Part shown: one piece after another, positions 12,094 through 19,041 of the stretch
Layout of the letters: the number at the start of each line of letters is the position of its first letter
Position numbering within the stretch: position 1 is the stretch's first letter
Source: a virus
DNA: 28,794 bases
Virus record (IMG/VR): IMGVR_UViG_3300032053_000382
Coordinates: 1 to 28,794 of that record
Reading direction: 5' to 3' (one strand)
Notes under the pieces: model-generated
What the model saw: the letters and a program-made list of their open reading frames with translations, nothing else
Databases searched by the model: none
What the model was told of the DNA's origin: nothing
Translations under genes and position numbers: made by a program

Positions 12094-12168
12094 ATGATAG
12101 TATCAGCTGTAATAATAATTGCAATAATCCTGATGGGTTACATGCTGTACGACACTCGTCAAAAATAG
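12094..12168 (+). CDS. 24-residue single-span membrane microprotein (possible)
   Basis: It starts at ATG two bases after the CCA of tRNA-Gly and ends TAG. The product is almost entirely a membrane helix (IVSAVIIIAIILMGYML) with a polar tail DTRQK. The composition is unlike random A/T-rich sequence, and it fills the gap between two tRNAs. As with the gene at 10180, release of the tRNA would leave a near-leaderless mRNA. At this length it could be chance. Confidence 0.35.
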   Translation: MIVSAVIIIAIILMGYMLYDTRQK

Positions 12169-12172
12169 TGTC

Positions 12173-12245
12173 GCCGATGTAGCTCAGTTGGTAGAGTGCA
12201 TGTTTCGTAAAGATGAGGTCGCAGGTTCGAAACCTGTCATCGGCT
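12173..12245 (+). tRNA. tRNA-Thr(CGT)
   Basis: GCCGATG/CATCGGC, GCTC-AGTTGGTA-GAGT, anticodon arm CATGT-TTCGTAA-AGATG with one G-G mismatch, variable AGGTC, and GCAGG-TTCGAAA-CCTGT. It reads ACG and, with the GGT and TGT genes, completes the Thr codon box. It is the last tRNA of the array and is followed by a T-rich stretch. Confidence 0.88.
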
Positions 12246-12285
12246 CAATTTTTTTTATTATATTTACATTCAATTTAAAGATAAA

Positions 12286-12504
12286 ATGTTGACTGTTAAA
12301 ATTAATAATTCAGATAAAAATTGTTGGTATTATAATCTGCAATTTAAAAACAATAAACAAAAAACTTTTGAAGTTATTCCAAATGCGAGTTTTTCAAAGT
12401 TTATTATTGTTAAAGGAGATTGTGTTGGAAAAGAAATAATGTCAGAGCATGTTAAGGATATTCCAGCAAAAGATGTTTTGAGACTTTTTAAAGAAATTAG
12501 ATAA
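12286..12504 (+). CDS. Small hypothetical protein
   Basis: This 72-residue basic protein starts MLTVKINNSDKNCWYYNLQF, then a likely beta-rich half and a helical end (PAKDVLRLFKEI). The stop is immediately followed by the next start (TAA-ATG), so the two form a unit. No motif is recognised. Confidence 0.6.
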   Translation: MLTVKINNSDKNCWYYNLQFKNNKQKTFEVIPNASFSKFIIVKGDCVGKEIMSEHVKDIPAKDVLRLFKEIR

Positions 12505-13095
12505 ATGAAAAGAAATAAGATATACGGAATTTTGATGCGTCCAGTTTCGATGAATGCAAAAGACAACGAAAAAGTTATGCAATCAACTGATGTATCTGTG
12601 AAGGAAGGATTTTATAAAGCATATAGCCATCATGTTGGTGCATTGCAAATTGTAGCAGAATGTGCAAAGGTATATGTGAATAAGAATTGGAAGAAGGTTA
12701 AGGATTGGAGTGACTTAAATGTCATATTAGAAGATGCAAATACATTAAAGGGATCATTAAATGATTTTAATGGAGGAAAACCTTTAAAAGATTTTGTTGA
12801 GTATTTCAATTACAAAGAGGGTAATAGAAGAAGCATGCAGGTTGTTGGAGGGAAGACTAGAAGTTCTGTTGTTGATAAAATAATGGATAGGATTGATAAA
12901 GAGGATAGGGCAAAACATAATCCTATTAAAACAGTAAAAGGTGTTGTTTTAGATCCAACAGATGGAGATTTTTCTCTGACTATCAATGGAAGAAAACACA
13001 TGTGGATAAGTGATAACACAATAATAATAATTGCCGATTATGTTGAGAAACAATTGGCTAAGAAGAAGAAAGTAGTAAAAACAAAAACCGAATAA
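12505..13095 (+). CDS. Hypothetical protein upstream of the release factor gene
   Basis: This 196-residue, strongly basic soluble protein ends in a Lys-rich tail (KKKKVVKTKTE). Segments such as SVVDKIMDRIDKEDRAK suggest helices, and FSLTINGRKHMWISDNTIIIIADYVEK a beta-rich end. No membrane span or catalytic motif is visible. It lies head to tail between a small gene and the release factor gene with no gap, so it probably shares their transcript. I do not recognise the family. Confidence 0.7.
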   Translation: MKRNKIYGILMRPVSMNAKDNEKVMQSTDVSVKEGFYKAYSHHVGALQIVAECAKVYVNKNWKKVKDWSDLNVILEDANTLKGSLNDFNGGKPLKDFVEYFNYKEGNRRSMQVVGGKTRSSVVDKIMDRIDKEDRAKHNPIKTVKGVVLDPTDGDFSLTINGRKHMWISDNTIIIIADYVEKQLAKKKKVVKTKTE

Positions 13096-13096
13096 A

Positions 13097-13786
13097 ATGA
13101 AAACAGAAAGAATCAAGCTCGAAATTCGAGCAGCAGAAGGAGGAGAAGATGCAAAGCTCCTTGTCAACGAAATGGCGGACATTTATCAAAAGGCCGCAAG
13201 CATTAACAAATTTGTTTCTTCAGTAGAGAACTGACTACCAGGATATGTCGCACTGTGACTGACTGGAAACGGGGTCAGGGAGTTCTTCGAGAACGAAGCA
13301 GGTGGACATAGATGGCAGAGAGTTCCTCCAACTGAAAAGCGAGGTCGAGTTCAAACAAGCACTGTAACAGTTGCTGTGATGGATGAAAATTCCAAACCAA
13401 AATACGTCTTAAACAAAAGTGAAGTCGATCGTCAATACACTTGTTCCGGTGGAAAAGGTGGGCAGAACGTAAATCGTCGTTCAACTTGCGTTATTTTGAT
13501 TCATAAACCTACTGGTATAATTGTTAGGTCTGAAGAAAATAGAACACAAGGAAAGAACGAAGATGCTGCATGGAAACGCTTAGAAGAAAAGTTAGGTGAG
13601 ATACACAATGGCAAAGATGAAGAGAAGGTAAAAGAAAATAGGTTTAATCAAATTGGATATGGAAACAGAAACGATAAGAGAAGAACTTATAGAGAGCAAG
13701 ATGGTTTTGTCCTTGATCACATTACTAACAAAAGGATAACAATAAAAGAGTTGTATAAGGGAAACATTAAACAACTCCACGCATAA
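13097..13786 (+). CDS. RF1-type peptide chain release factor-like gene with two in-frame TGA codons
   Basis: One reading frame of 230 codons encodes a class I release factor without its N-terminal domain: IRAAEGGEDA (10-19, the IRAGxGGxEA motif), GGHRWQRVPPTEKRG (69-83) and GGQ at 121-123 in CSGGKGGQNVNRRS, then NRTQGKN and RTYREQDGFVLDH. PPT (77-79) is the P-x-T tripeptide of RF1, which reads UAA and UAG, not UGA. The frame is interrupted by TGA at 13232-13234 (codon 46) and 13256-13258 (codon 54). Between and after them the frame continues to match the family (TGNGVREFFENEAGG), so no frameshift or insertion explains them. Either UGA is read through, or the gene is broken and only a GGQ-domain protein (ATG at 13379, about 135 residues, like ArfB/ICT1) is made. 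Confidence 0.75.
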
Positions 13787-13805
13787 TAATTGAATATATA
13801 AATTA

Positions 13806-13994
13806 ATGAAACTGGAAGAAATGTCATCATATCAAGACATAAAGAATTACGAACACATCTTTTTAAAGACGGTTGAACCGTACAAGAAAGGATCGTACGA
13901 AAAAAGTGTGCGAACAAAGTGGGCACGACTTCGTGCATTTGCAAAATTGAGGGCATCATTCAAGTTTAAACTAAAACGATTTGAATTGAATTAG
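13806..13994 (+). CDS. Small strongly basic hypothetical protein
   Basis: This 62-residue protein has a basic helical C-terminal half (KWARLRAFAKLRASFKFKLKR) suited to binding nucleic acid. The start follows TATATAAATTA, a box repeated before several genes here. It is downstream of the release factor gene. No family is recognised. Confidence 0.5.
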   Translation: MKLEEMSSYQDIKNYEHIFLKTVEPYKKGSYEKSVRTKWARLRAFAKLRASFKFKLKRFELN

Positions 13995-14020
13995 AAGAAA
14001 TTAAACATATATTTCAACTG

Positions 14021-14119
14021 ACACACGTCCTCAGAAACAAACCGAATAAAACCGGTATAATTTGAGACGTGTGTTTCTCTTTTATACCGTAAACAAATTA
14101 CACACGGAAAGGAGAACCT
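14021..14119 (+). promoter_or_regulatory. Long inverted repeat and strong Shine-Dalgarno leader
   Basis: ACACACGTC (14021-14029) and GACGTGTGT (14066-14074) form a perfect 9-bp inverted repeat around 36 bases that include TATAATTTG, a near-match to the Bacteroidota -7 box. A canonical AAAGGAG (14108-14114) lies five bases before the ATG at 14120. This is the only textbook Shine-Dalgarno I see in the window. The leader could be a repressor-controlled promoter or a folded 5' UTR. Confidence 0.5.
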
Positions 14120-14644
14120 ATGAAAGAATTCAAGAAGTTCGGAGGCGCGTATATCGACGACCTTGGAACGTATGTCAGGGAATACATTAAAGAGAACGAG
14201 CACAATGCTCCAAACGGAATCCGCATTTATGTAGGTTGCGACTCTGAGCACAACAAGAATAAGACAAGATACGCAGTTGTAGTTCTTATCTATCACGTTG
14301 GTGCTGGAGCTCACTATATTTTTAGAACAGATAATGTTCCAAAAGTAAAGGACATGTACATGAAGCTTTGGGGAGAAGTTGAAAGAGCTTTTGCTGTTGG
14401 TGAATATCTTGAAAAGGAACTTGAGGGTGCTTACAATAGAATTGATCCAAATGAAAAGCTTGTTGATATTGACCTTGACTTAAATCCAAATCCACGTTGG
14501 AGATCCAACATTGCTTATGATTCAGGAATGGGATTCATGAGAGCAAACGGATACCGTGTAAGAGGAAAGCCAACTGCATACGCTGCATCTTGTGCTGCCG
14601 ATCTTGTGTGTAGAAAAAAGAAGAAAAAAACTAAAGGTTATTAA
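14120..14644 (+). CDS. DUF458/YkuK-like RNase H-fold protein
   Basis: This 174-residue protein has IRIYVGCDSEHNKNKTRYAVVVLIYH (35-59), which fits the first strands of the DUF458 family, with D41 as the RNase H-type acidic residue. Further acidic residues in LVDIDLDLNPNPRW (114-127) and the end block KPTAYAASCAAD (150-161) also match. The family is presumed to act on nucleic acid through an RNase H-like fold, but no substrate is established. The first half uses C- and G-ending codons (GGAGGCGCGTATATCGACG), unlike neighbours, and its leader has a strong Shine-Dalgarno, indicating high expression or recent acquisition. It lies next to the RNA-repair operon. Confidence 0.7.
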   Translation: MKEFKKFGGAYIDDLGTYVREYIKENEHNAPNGIRIYVGCDSEHNKNKTRYAVVVLIYHVGAGAHYIFRTDNVPKVKDMYMKLWGEVERAFAVGEYLEKELEGAYNRIDPNEKLVDIDLDLNPNPRWRSNIAYDSGMGFMRANGYRVRGKPTAYAASCAADLVCRKKKKKTKGY

Positions 14645-14645
14645 A

Positions 14646-14852
14646 ATGAAAATATCTGAATTGATAGCAAAATTAGAAGAGATCAAATCCAAAGAAGGAG
14701 ATTTGGCTGTGTGTGTTTCCGAACCGCATGAATATTGGGGAAGTGTGCAATCGCACATTACATTCGATTATAACATGTGTGTAACAAATCATGCACAACC
14801 AGATGGTCCGAAATCTGGTAAATCTGAAAAGGCTGTAGTATTTGGAAATTAA
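14646..14852 (+). CDS. Small conserved-looking hypothetical protein
   Basis: This 68-residue protein starts MKISELIAKLEEIKSKEGDL. The ATG at 14646 is chosen because it is one base after the upstream stop and opens a regular helix. The motif SEPHEYWGSVQSHITF and the end DGPKSGKSEKAVVFGN resemble small phage and plasmid proteins of unknown function. It bridges the DUF458 and RNA ligase genes. Confidence 0.65.
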   Translation: MKISELIAKLEEIKSKEGDLAVCVSEPHEYWGSVQSHITFDYNMCVTNHAQPDGPKSGKSEKAVVFGN

Positions 14853-14864
14853 AAATGAATTGAA

Positions 14865-16175
14865 ATGGAATTAGCAATAACAAAATATTTAAAAGAGCAC
14901 GGTCTTGAGAAAACTCTTGCCGACTTTAAATTGAAGCATAAAGAATATCCTCACAAGGTATTGATCAAATATGATTCTTTGGAATCCAACTTCACTAACG
15001 AGGAAGTTAGAGATGCTAGAGGTTTAGTAGTTGAGAAAGATACTTGGAAGATCATGTCTATAGCATTCAGAAAATTCTTCAACCATGGAGAAGGACACGC
15101 AGCACCTATAAACTGGGAGACTGCAAGGATCTTCAAAAAGATGGATGGAACTATGATACATGTTTACCATGACTATGTTACTGGTGAGATGTGTTTTGGA
15201 ACTACTGGAACTGCAAACGGTGAAGGTGATGTAGATAACTTCCACTATACAAATGTAGGTGGAACTTTCTCTGACTTATTCGTTCATGCATTTGCTGAGA
15301 CTATAAACAGGAGAGATGATTTAGTACCAGGAGTATTTTTTAGCTTGGATGGAAAGCATTCACCATTATTAACTGATCCTGCTTTGATGGTAAAAACTTG
15401 GTTGGGAAAATATGCTGGATATACTTTAGCATTTGAGCTTTGTACTAAGTATAACATTGTAGTAACTCCACATGATGATTCAGCAATATTTTTGCTTGGA
15501 GCTAGAAAGCTTGATACACTTGAAGAGGTTTCATACGATGAACTTGTAAAAATCTCTGAGGATATTCATATTCCAATGGCACCAACTATCGCTTTAAACT
15601 CTTCACCTGAGAAGTTGAAGGATTCTTTCGAAGGAATGCCATACAAAGAGGAAGGTTATGTTGTTTGTGATTATGGAAAGCATGCTGAGTACGGATACCC
15701 TCGTCTTAAGATGAAGAACCCAGCTTATTGTGCAATACATTTCTTCAAGGACTCAACTGCATTCTGGAGATTGATCGACATCGTTAGATCTGGTGATGAC
15801 AATGTGAACGAATACAAAGCTACTTTTCCAGGAAGAGGAGAAGAGATCGAGCACTTGCAAGCTGGATGGCATAAAACTATCGATGGAATCGATGCGATTG
15901 CGGCTGAGTTAGCAACATTAGATGAATTCATAGAGTACAGAAAGCACAAGGATTTGACTCTTGAACAAAACGATAGAGGAGATGAAATTGCAATTGGTTT
16001 GAGAAAGAAATTAGCTGCAAAATTAATGAAGTTTGTTGTTGATAAAAACTTGAAGAAACACCAAGGCTTCTTCTTTGATTTCATCAATGCTCCAAAAAGC
16101 TCTATGAGGTACATGATGGAGTACGATGGTAAAGAACTTTACAATGAATTAATAAAAGGTTATAACGAGAAATAA
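14865..16175 (+). CDS. RNA ligase, T4 Rnl1 type
   Basis: This 436-residue ligase joins 5'-phosphate and 3'-hydroxyl RNA ends via ligase-AMP and RNA-AMP intermediates. It has the Rnl1 signature VRDARGLVVEK...FRKFFNHGEG (48-77), nucleotidyl motif I K92-M-D-G95, motif IIIa FELC (190-193), motif IV EEGYVV (262-267) and motif V LKMKNPAY (281-288). The length matches T4 Rnl1 (about 374) plus the longer C-terminal domain seen in some phages. In T4, Rnl1 reseals tRNA-Lys cut by host PrrC. Its stop overlaps the next gene (TAATG), forming an RNA-repair operon near the tRNA array. Confidence 0.93.
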   Translation: MELAITKYLKEHGLEKTLADFKLKHKEYPHKVLIKYDSLESNFTNEEVRDARGLVVEKDTWKIMSIAFRKFFNHGEGHAAPINWETARIFKKMDGTMIHVYHDYVTGEMCFGTTGTANGEGDVDNFHYTNVGGTFSDLFVHAFAETINRRDDLVPGVFFSLDGKHSPLLTDPALMVKTWLGKYAGYTLAFELCTKYNIVVTPHDDSAIFLLGARKLDTLEEVSYDELVKISEDIHIPMAPTIALNSSPEKLKDSFEGMPYKEEGYVVCDYGKHAEYGYPRLKMKNPAYCAIHFFKDSTAFWRLIDIVRSGDDNVNEYKATFPGRGEEIEHLQAGWHKTIDGIDAIAAELATLDEFIEYRKHKDLTLEQNDRGDEIAIGLRKKLAAKLMKFVVDKNLKKHQGFFFDFINAPKSSMRYMMEYDGKELYNELIKGYNEK

Positions 16176-16711
16176 TGATAACAAAACTTTACATATTCGA
16201 CATGGATGGAACTCTTCTTGATTCTCCTCTTCCTGAAACCGGGAAGATGGAGTATGAGAGAATTAAAGGAGTGAAATATCCACATAACGGCTGGTGGGGA
16301 AGATGGGAAAGTCTTTTGCCTGAATACAATATAAAACCATTGCAAAGTATTATGGAGCACTACAATAGGGCGACAGAAGATTACAGTGCTGGAAAGATTA
16401 TGTTGACTAACAGGATGTATAAACTTAAACCAAACATTCTCCCTTTGCTTGAGAAGAACAAACTTTATTTTCATCATCATTCTTTTAAGTATGATAATAA
16501 AACTAAGGTTGAACGTGCTCTTGAAATAATCGATAAACAATTTCCTGATGTAAAGGAAGTTGAATTCTTTGATGACATGACAGAACACATTGTAGATTTT
16601 GCAAGAATGTGGGATGAGAAGCCAGAAATTAAACTCACCATACATCATGTTGCAGAAGATAGAGAATGGATTACTATAAACAGTGTTGATGAATTTTTAA
16701 AAATGAAATGA
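16175..16711 (+). CDS. HAD phosphatase of the RNA-repair (HAD_SAK-like) type
   Basis: This 178-residue HAD-fold enzyme has motif I FDMDGT (8-13) with nucleophile D9 and acid D11, motif II-like LTNR (77-80), Lys in SFKYDNK (103-109) and acidic FFDDMTEH (131-138). The arrangement, including the W-W segment at 40-44, matches the 'Swiss army knife' RNA-repair HAD family, probably a 3'-phosphatase removing the end left by RNases, the job of the phosphatase half of T4 Pnkp. No kinase P-loop is present. It overlaps the ligase gene by one base and the next gene by four. Confidence 0.75.
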   Translation: MITKLYIFDMDGTLLDSPLPETGKMEYERIKGVKYPHNGWWGRWESLLPEYNIKPLQSIMEHYNRATEDYSAGKIMLTNRMYKLKPNILPLLEKNKLYFHHHSFKYDNKTKVERALEIIDKQFPDVKEVEFFDDMTEHIVDFARMWDEKPEIKLTIHHVAEDREWITINSVDEFLKMK

Positions 16712-17094
16712 TGAAAAAATTATTATGGTTGGATGACGAAAGAAATCCGTATCAAGATAGATGGGCTGAATGCTTTCCAATCAAAGATGCAGAAATTCAC
16801 TGGGTAAAATCTTATAAAGAATTTATCACATGGATTATGACGAATGGTTTACCAGATGCAGTATGCTTTGATCATGACTTAGCAGATATATCTTATAACC
16901 CTGAGAAAGGACAATCAATGTTTGTGTATCACGAGAAGACAGGATATGACTGTGCTAAATGGTTAGCTGACTATTGTATGGAGAATAATGTAATGATACC
17001 ATTATACAATATACAATCTGCAAATCCTGTAGGTAAAGCAAACATTGATTCATATTTAAAAAATGTTATCAAACATATAGAGGGTGGACAGTAG
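16708..17094 (+). CDS. Cyclic-phosphate-processing receiver-like (cREC) protein
   Basis: This 128-residue receiver-fold protein starts LLWLDDERNP (5-14), continues FDHDLAD (54-60), TGYDCAKWL (78-86) and ends NPVGKANI (106-113). This pattern belongs to the cREC family found in RNA-repair gene clusters, proposed to process 2',3'-cyclic phosphate ends. It differs from signalling receivers in having an acidic/His active site (DHDL) and no conserved Lys switch. It lies in the same overlapping operon (ATGA) as the ligase and HAD phosphatase. The biochemical activity is inferred from family context. Confidence 0.7.
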   Translation: MMKKLLWLDDERNPYQDRWAECFPIKDAEIHWVKSYKEFITWIMTNGLPDAVCFDHDLADISYNPEKGQSMFVYHEKTGYDCAKWLADYCMENNVMIPLYNIQSANPVGKANIDSYLKNVIKHIEGGQ

Positions 17095-17110
17095 TTCACC
17101 CTTTTTCTTT
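17082..17110 (+). terminator. Terminator of the RNA-repair operon
   Basis: GGGTGGAC and GTTCACCC pair over 8 bp (one G-T) around AGTA and run into TTTTTCTTTT. The 5' arm overlaps the last codons and stop of the cREC gene. Confidence 0.85.
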
Positions 17111-17124
17111 TATATAAATACATT

Positions 17125-17379
17125 ATGAAACTATTATCAAAAGAAATATATGAGGTGCTTGAATTGAAATTTGGGTATCAAGGGATGGGAACATCTGGAT
17201 ATAATGAAGATGTAACACACAGATTTTATTCATTTGAAAAGAATAACATTTCTTATAATGTTGTTTATTATGAACAACGTAACGGAAGTGCTACATACTA
17301 TATTGAAAAAGATGGAGTTACTGTAGATGATATTAATGAAGCTAAAGAAATTTTTGTTATTGCTAATGCAATAGAATGA
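17125..17379 (+). CDS. Small hypothetical protein before the small terminase
   Basis: This 84-residue protein has tyrosine-rich beta-like stretches (RFYSFEKNNISYNVVYYEQ) and a helical end (INEAKEIFVIANAI). The start follows TATATAAATACATT. The gene lies alone between the RNA-repair terminator and the small terminase and has no recognised family. Confidence 0.6.
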   Translation: MKLLSKEIYEVLELKFGYQGMGTSGYNEDVTHRFYSFEKNNISYNVVYYEQRNGSATYYIEKDGVTVDDINEAKEIFVIANAIE

Positions 17380-17389
17380 TATATAAATT

Positions 17390-18190
17390 ATGAGTGAAAA
17401 GAAAACTGAAAAAGCTGCACAAGATAATATCAGAAAGCAGCTTGAAGATATGTTACTCGGTGGAGAACAGATCGACGAAGCAAGTACAAAAGATAAACCT
17501 GTTGCGAATAGCGACGAGCAAGGTCCATTAGCAAAGGTACAACATCCTGGAACTAAGAACATGGATTTTTATTCTGTCAAAGATGATGTTGAAGTAGAAT
17601 CTAAAAAACTCTTAAAGAGTGTTATTGATTTTTACTTAGATGCAAAGGTTATTAAGAAGAATGAATATATCAAATACAAGAAAGCTGTAGATGAAATGAC
17701 TCTTTCGAATATTATATTCTCTTTAAAAACAACACAGCATGCTATAATAAAACTCATGGAAGAAATTGACATGGGAAATATTCATCCAAGGATTTTTGAA
17801 GTTCTTGCACAGTTGCAAAATCAAATGATGGTTGTTGTAAAACATCAAGCAGCATACATGATAACTGTAGAGGAAGGTTATAAGAAGATTAAAGATGATC
17901 ATGATAGAATTGAATATCAAAAGAGTCTTGATAAAGGAAAAGAAGATGGCGAAGAAACAAAAGGAATTGGTGAAGGTGAATCTTTAAAAATAAGAGGAAC
18001 TAAAGGTTTAATGCTCTCTATAAAAGAGAAGATTGCAAATGCAGAAGATGTTGAAGCAGAACCAGAAGAAACTAAAATGCGATTAACTGATCCACATAAT
18101 AGACCTGCAAATCCAAATATAACTGGTGATAGTGTCAGTGATAATTTTGATGAGGAAGAAGGATTTGATATAGACGAAGATAATTTCTAA
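17390..18190 (+). CDS. Probable terminase small subunit (T4 gp16-like)
   Basis: This 266-residue acidic protein has a central helical region (about 66-175) with HPRIFEVLAQLQNQM (132-146), matching the HPRAYEV motif and following helix of T4-type small terminases. Flanks are low-complexity and charged, ending in an Asp/Glu-rich tail (FDEEEGFDIDEDNF). T4 gp16 is 164 residues, so this one is extended at both ends. It would form the ring that recognises DNA and stimulates the gp17 ATPase. Unlike T4, it is separated from the large subunit by three inverted genes. The motif match is good but short. Confidence 0.7.
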   Translation: MSEKKTEKAAQDNIRKQLEDMLLGGEQIDEASTKDKPVANSDEQGPLAKVQHPGTKNMDFYSVKDDVEVESKKLLKSVIDFYLDAKVIKKNEYIKYKKAVDEMTLSNIIFSLKTTQHAIIKLMEEIDMGNIHPRIFEVLAQLQNQMMVVVKHQAAYMITVEEGYKKIKDDHDRIEYQKSLDKGKEDGEETKGIGEGESLKIRGTKGLMLSIKEKIANAEDVEAEPEETKMRLTDPHNRPANPNITGDSVSDNFDEEEGFDIDEDNF

Positions 18191-18193
18191 ACT

Positions 18194-18221
18194 AAAAATC
18201 CCTCTTTCGAGGGATTTTTTT
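18194..18221. terminator. Bidirectional terminator between convergent genes
   Basis: AAAAATCCCTC and GAGGGATTTTTTT pair around TTTC. A-tracts and T-tracts on both sides allow termination of the small terminase transcript from the left and of the inverted cassette, whose last gene stops at 18223, from the right. Confidence 0.9.
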
Positions 18222-18222
18222 A

Positions 18223-18714
18223 TTAAGCTAATTTAAAACCAATTTTCTTTAAAACATCATAGTAATCATCGATTGCAAATAAAACGAATTGTGGTTCTGT
18301 TCCTTTTCTATCTTGATTGTTTAAAGCAAATTCAGCAATTTCATCTGCATCAACTCCTTTATATGCCCAACGGTCTAAAACTTCTGGAACATTGTCATCA
18401 TAATTCTGTAATGCTTTTTCGATTGTTGGATAATCTTTTTCTTCTATTTCAAAATCATTGTATGCGACCTTGATTTTATCCATCTTTTCTACTGCATCCT
18501 TAATTTCTTTAGAGTAATTCATAAAGAAATCTGATTGAGAAGATTCAGAAAGAGTTGCATAACCTTTCTTACCTTCAACTTTGCCATCCATCGATTTTTT
18601 AACAAGAGCATGCTCTCCTTTTTCATCGTGTTTTGCATCTTCAGCTTTCTTCCTGTCTTTTAGGAATTGCTCATAAGACAAAATTTGTCTTTTATTTACA
18701 TCGAAAGTATTCAT
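18223..18714 (-). CDS. Putative packaged protein with an MNxFxV leader (inverted cassette, gene 3)
   Basis: This 163-residue protein's first about 35 residues (MNTFDVNKRQILSYEQFLKD, then KKAEDAKHDEKGEH) closely parallel those of the next gene upstream (MNIFNVKERKTMSFEEWNRN), while the rest is unrelated. The shared part contains the S-[YF]-E-x-[FW] core also seen in the MKxIKxFExF leaders of other genes here. The body is acidic and helical with no recognised domain. I infer an internal capsid protein with a cleavable or docking leader. Confidence 0.7.
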   Translation of the reverse strand: MNTFDVNKRQILSYEQFLKDRKKAEDAKHDEKGEHALVKKSMDGKVEGKKGYATLSESSQSDFFMNYSKEIKDAVEKMDKIKVAYNDFEIEEKDYPTIEKALQNYDDNVPEVLDRWAYKGVDADEIAEFALNNQDRKGTEPQFVLFAIDDYYDVLKKIGFKLA

Positions 18715-18718
18715 ATAA

Positions 18719-19021
18719 TTATTTTTTTATGTTGATTGCTTTCGGAGTATCTAATGCATTGTCATAACCTGCTGCAGCTGTAGTAGCACCACCATAAGTA
18801 GCTTTTACTGCATCATGCTTCTTCTTGTCAAGCTTTGCATTGTCATCATCCATTGCATTGTCAAATCCAGGTTTTCCTTTTTCAGGATCTAAGATACCTG
18901 CTTCTTTAGTAATATCAGCAGCGCCTTTTTCAGTTTGCTTACCTTTTTCAGCAACTGTACGATTGCGATTCCATTCTTCGAAAGACATTGTCTTTCTTTC
19001 TTTCACATTGAAGATATTCAT
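18719..19021 (-). CDS. Small putative packaged protein with an MNxFxV leader (inverted cassette, gene 2)
   Basis: This 100-residue protein has a leader homologous to that of the neighbour at 18223-18714. The rest is low-complexity and charged (Lys, Asp, Gly, Ala; GKPGFDNAMDDDNAKLDKKK) with an imperfect GYDNALDTPK repeat of GFDNAMDDD, so it is likely disordered. Small, charged, disordered proteins with such leaders resemble T4 internal proteins. It is spaced four bases from the next gene. Confidence 0.65.
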   Translation of the reverse strand: MNIFNVKERKTMSFEEWNRNRTVAEKGKQTEKGAADITKEAGILDPEKGKPGFDNAMDDDNAKLDKKKHDAVKATYGGATTAAAGYDNALDTPKAINIKK

Positions 19022-19041
19022 TTTGTTTTTAGTTTTATTTT

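Noticed and set aside
11986-12168. 60-codon frame beginning in the T-tract and running through tRNA-Gly
   Set aside because: Its first 36 codons are the tRNA itself; only the last 24 codons, from 12094, could be a gene.
13232-13300. T4 gene 60-type translational bypass, using AAC before the first TGA and a later AAC as landing codon
   Set aside because: The bases that would be skipped, and those just after the second TGA, still encode residues aligning with release factors in the same frame, so they are not an inserted non-coding gap.
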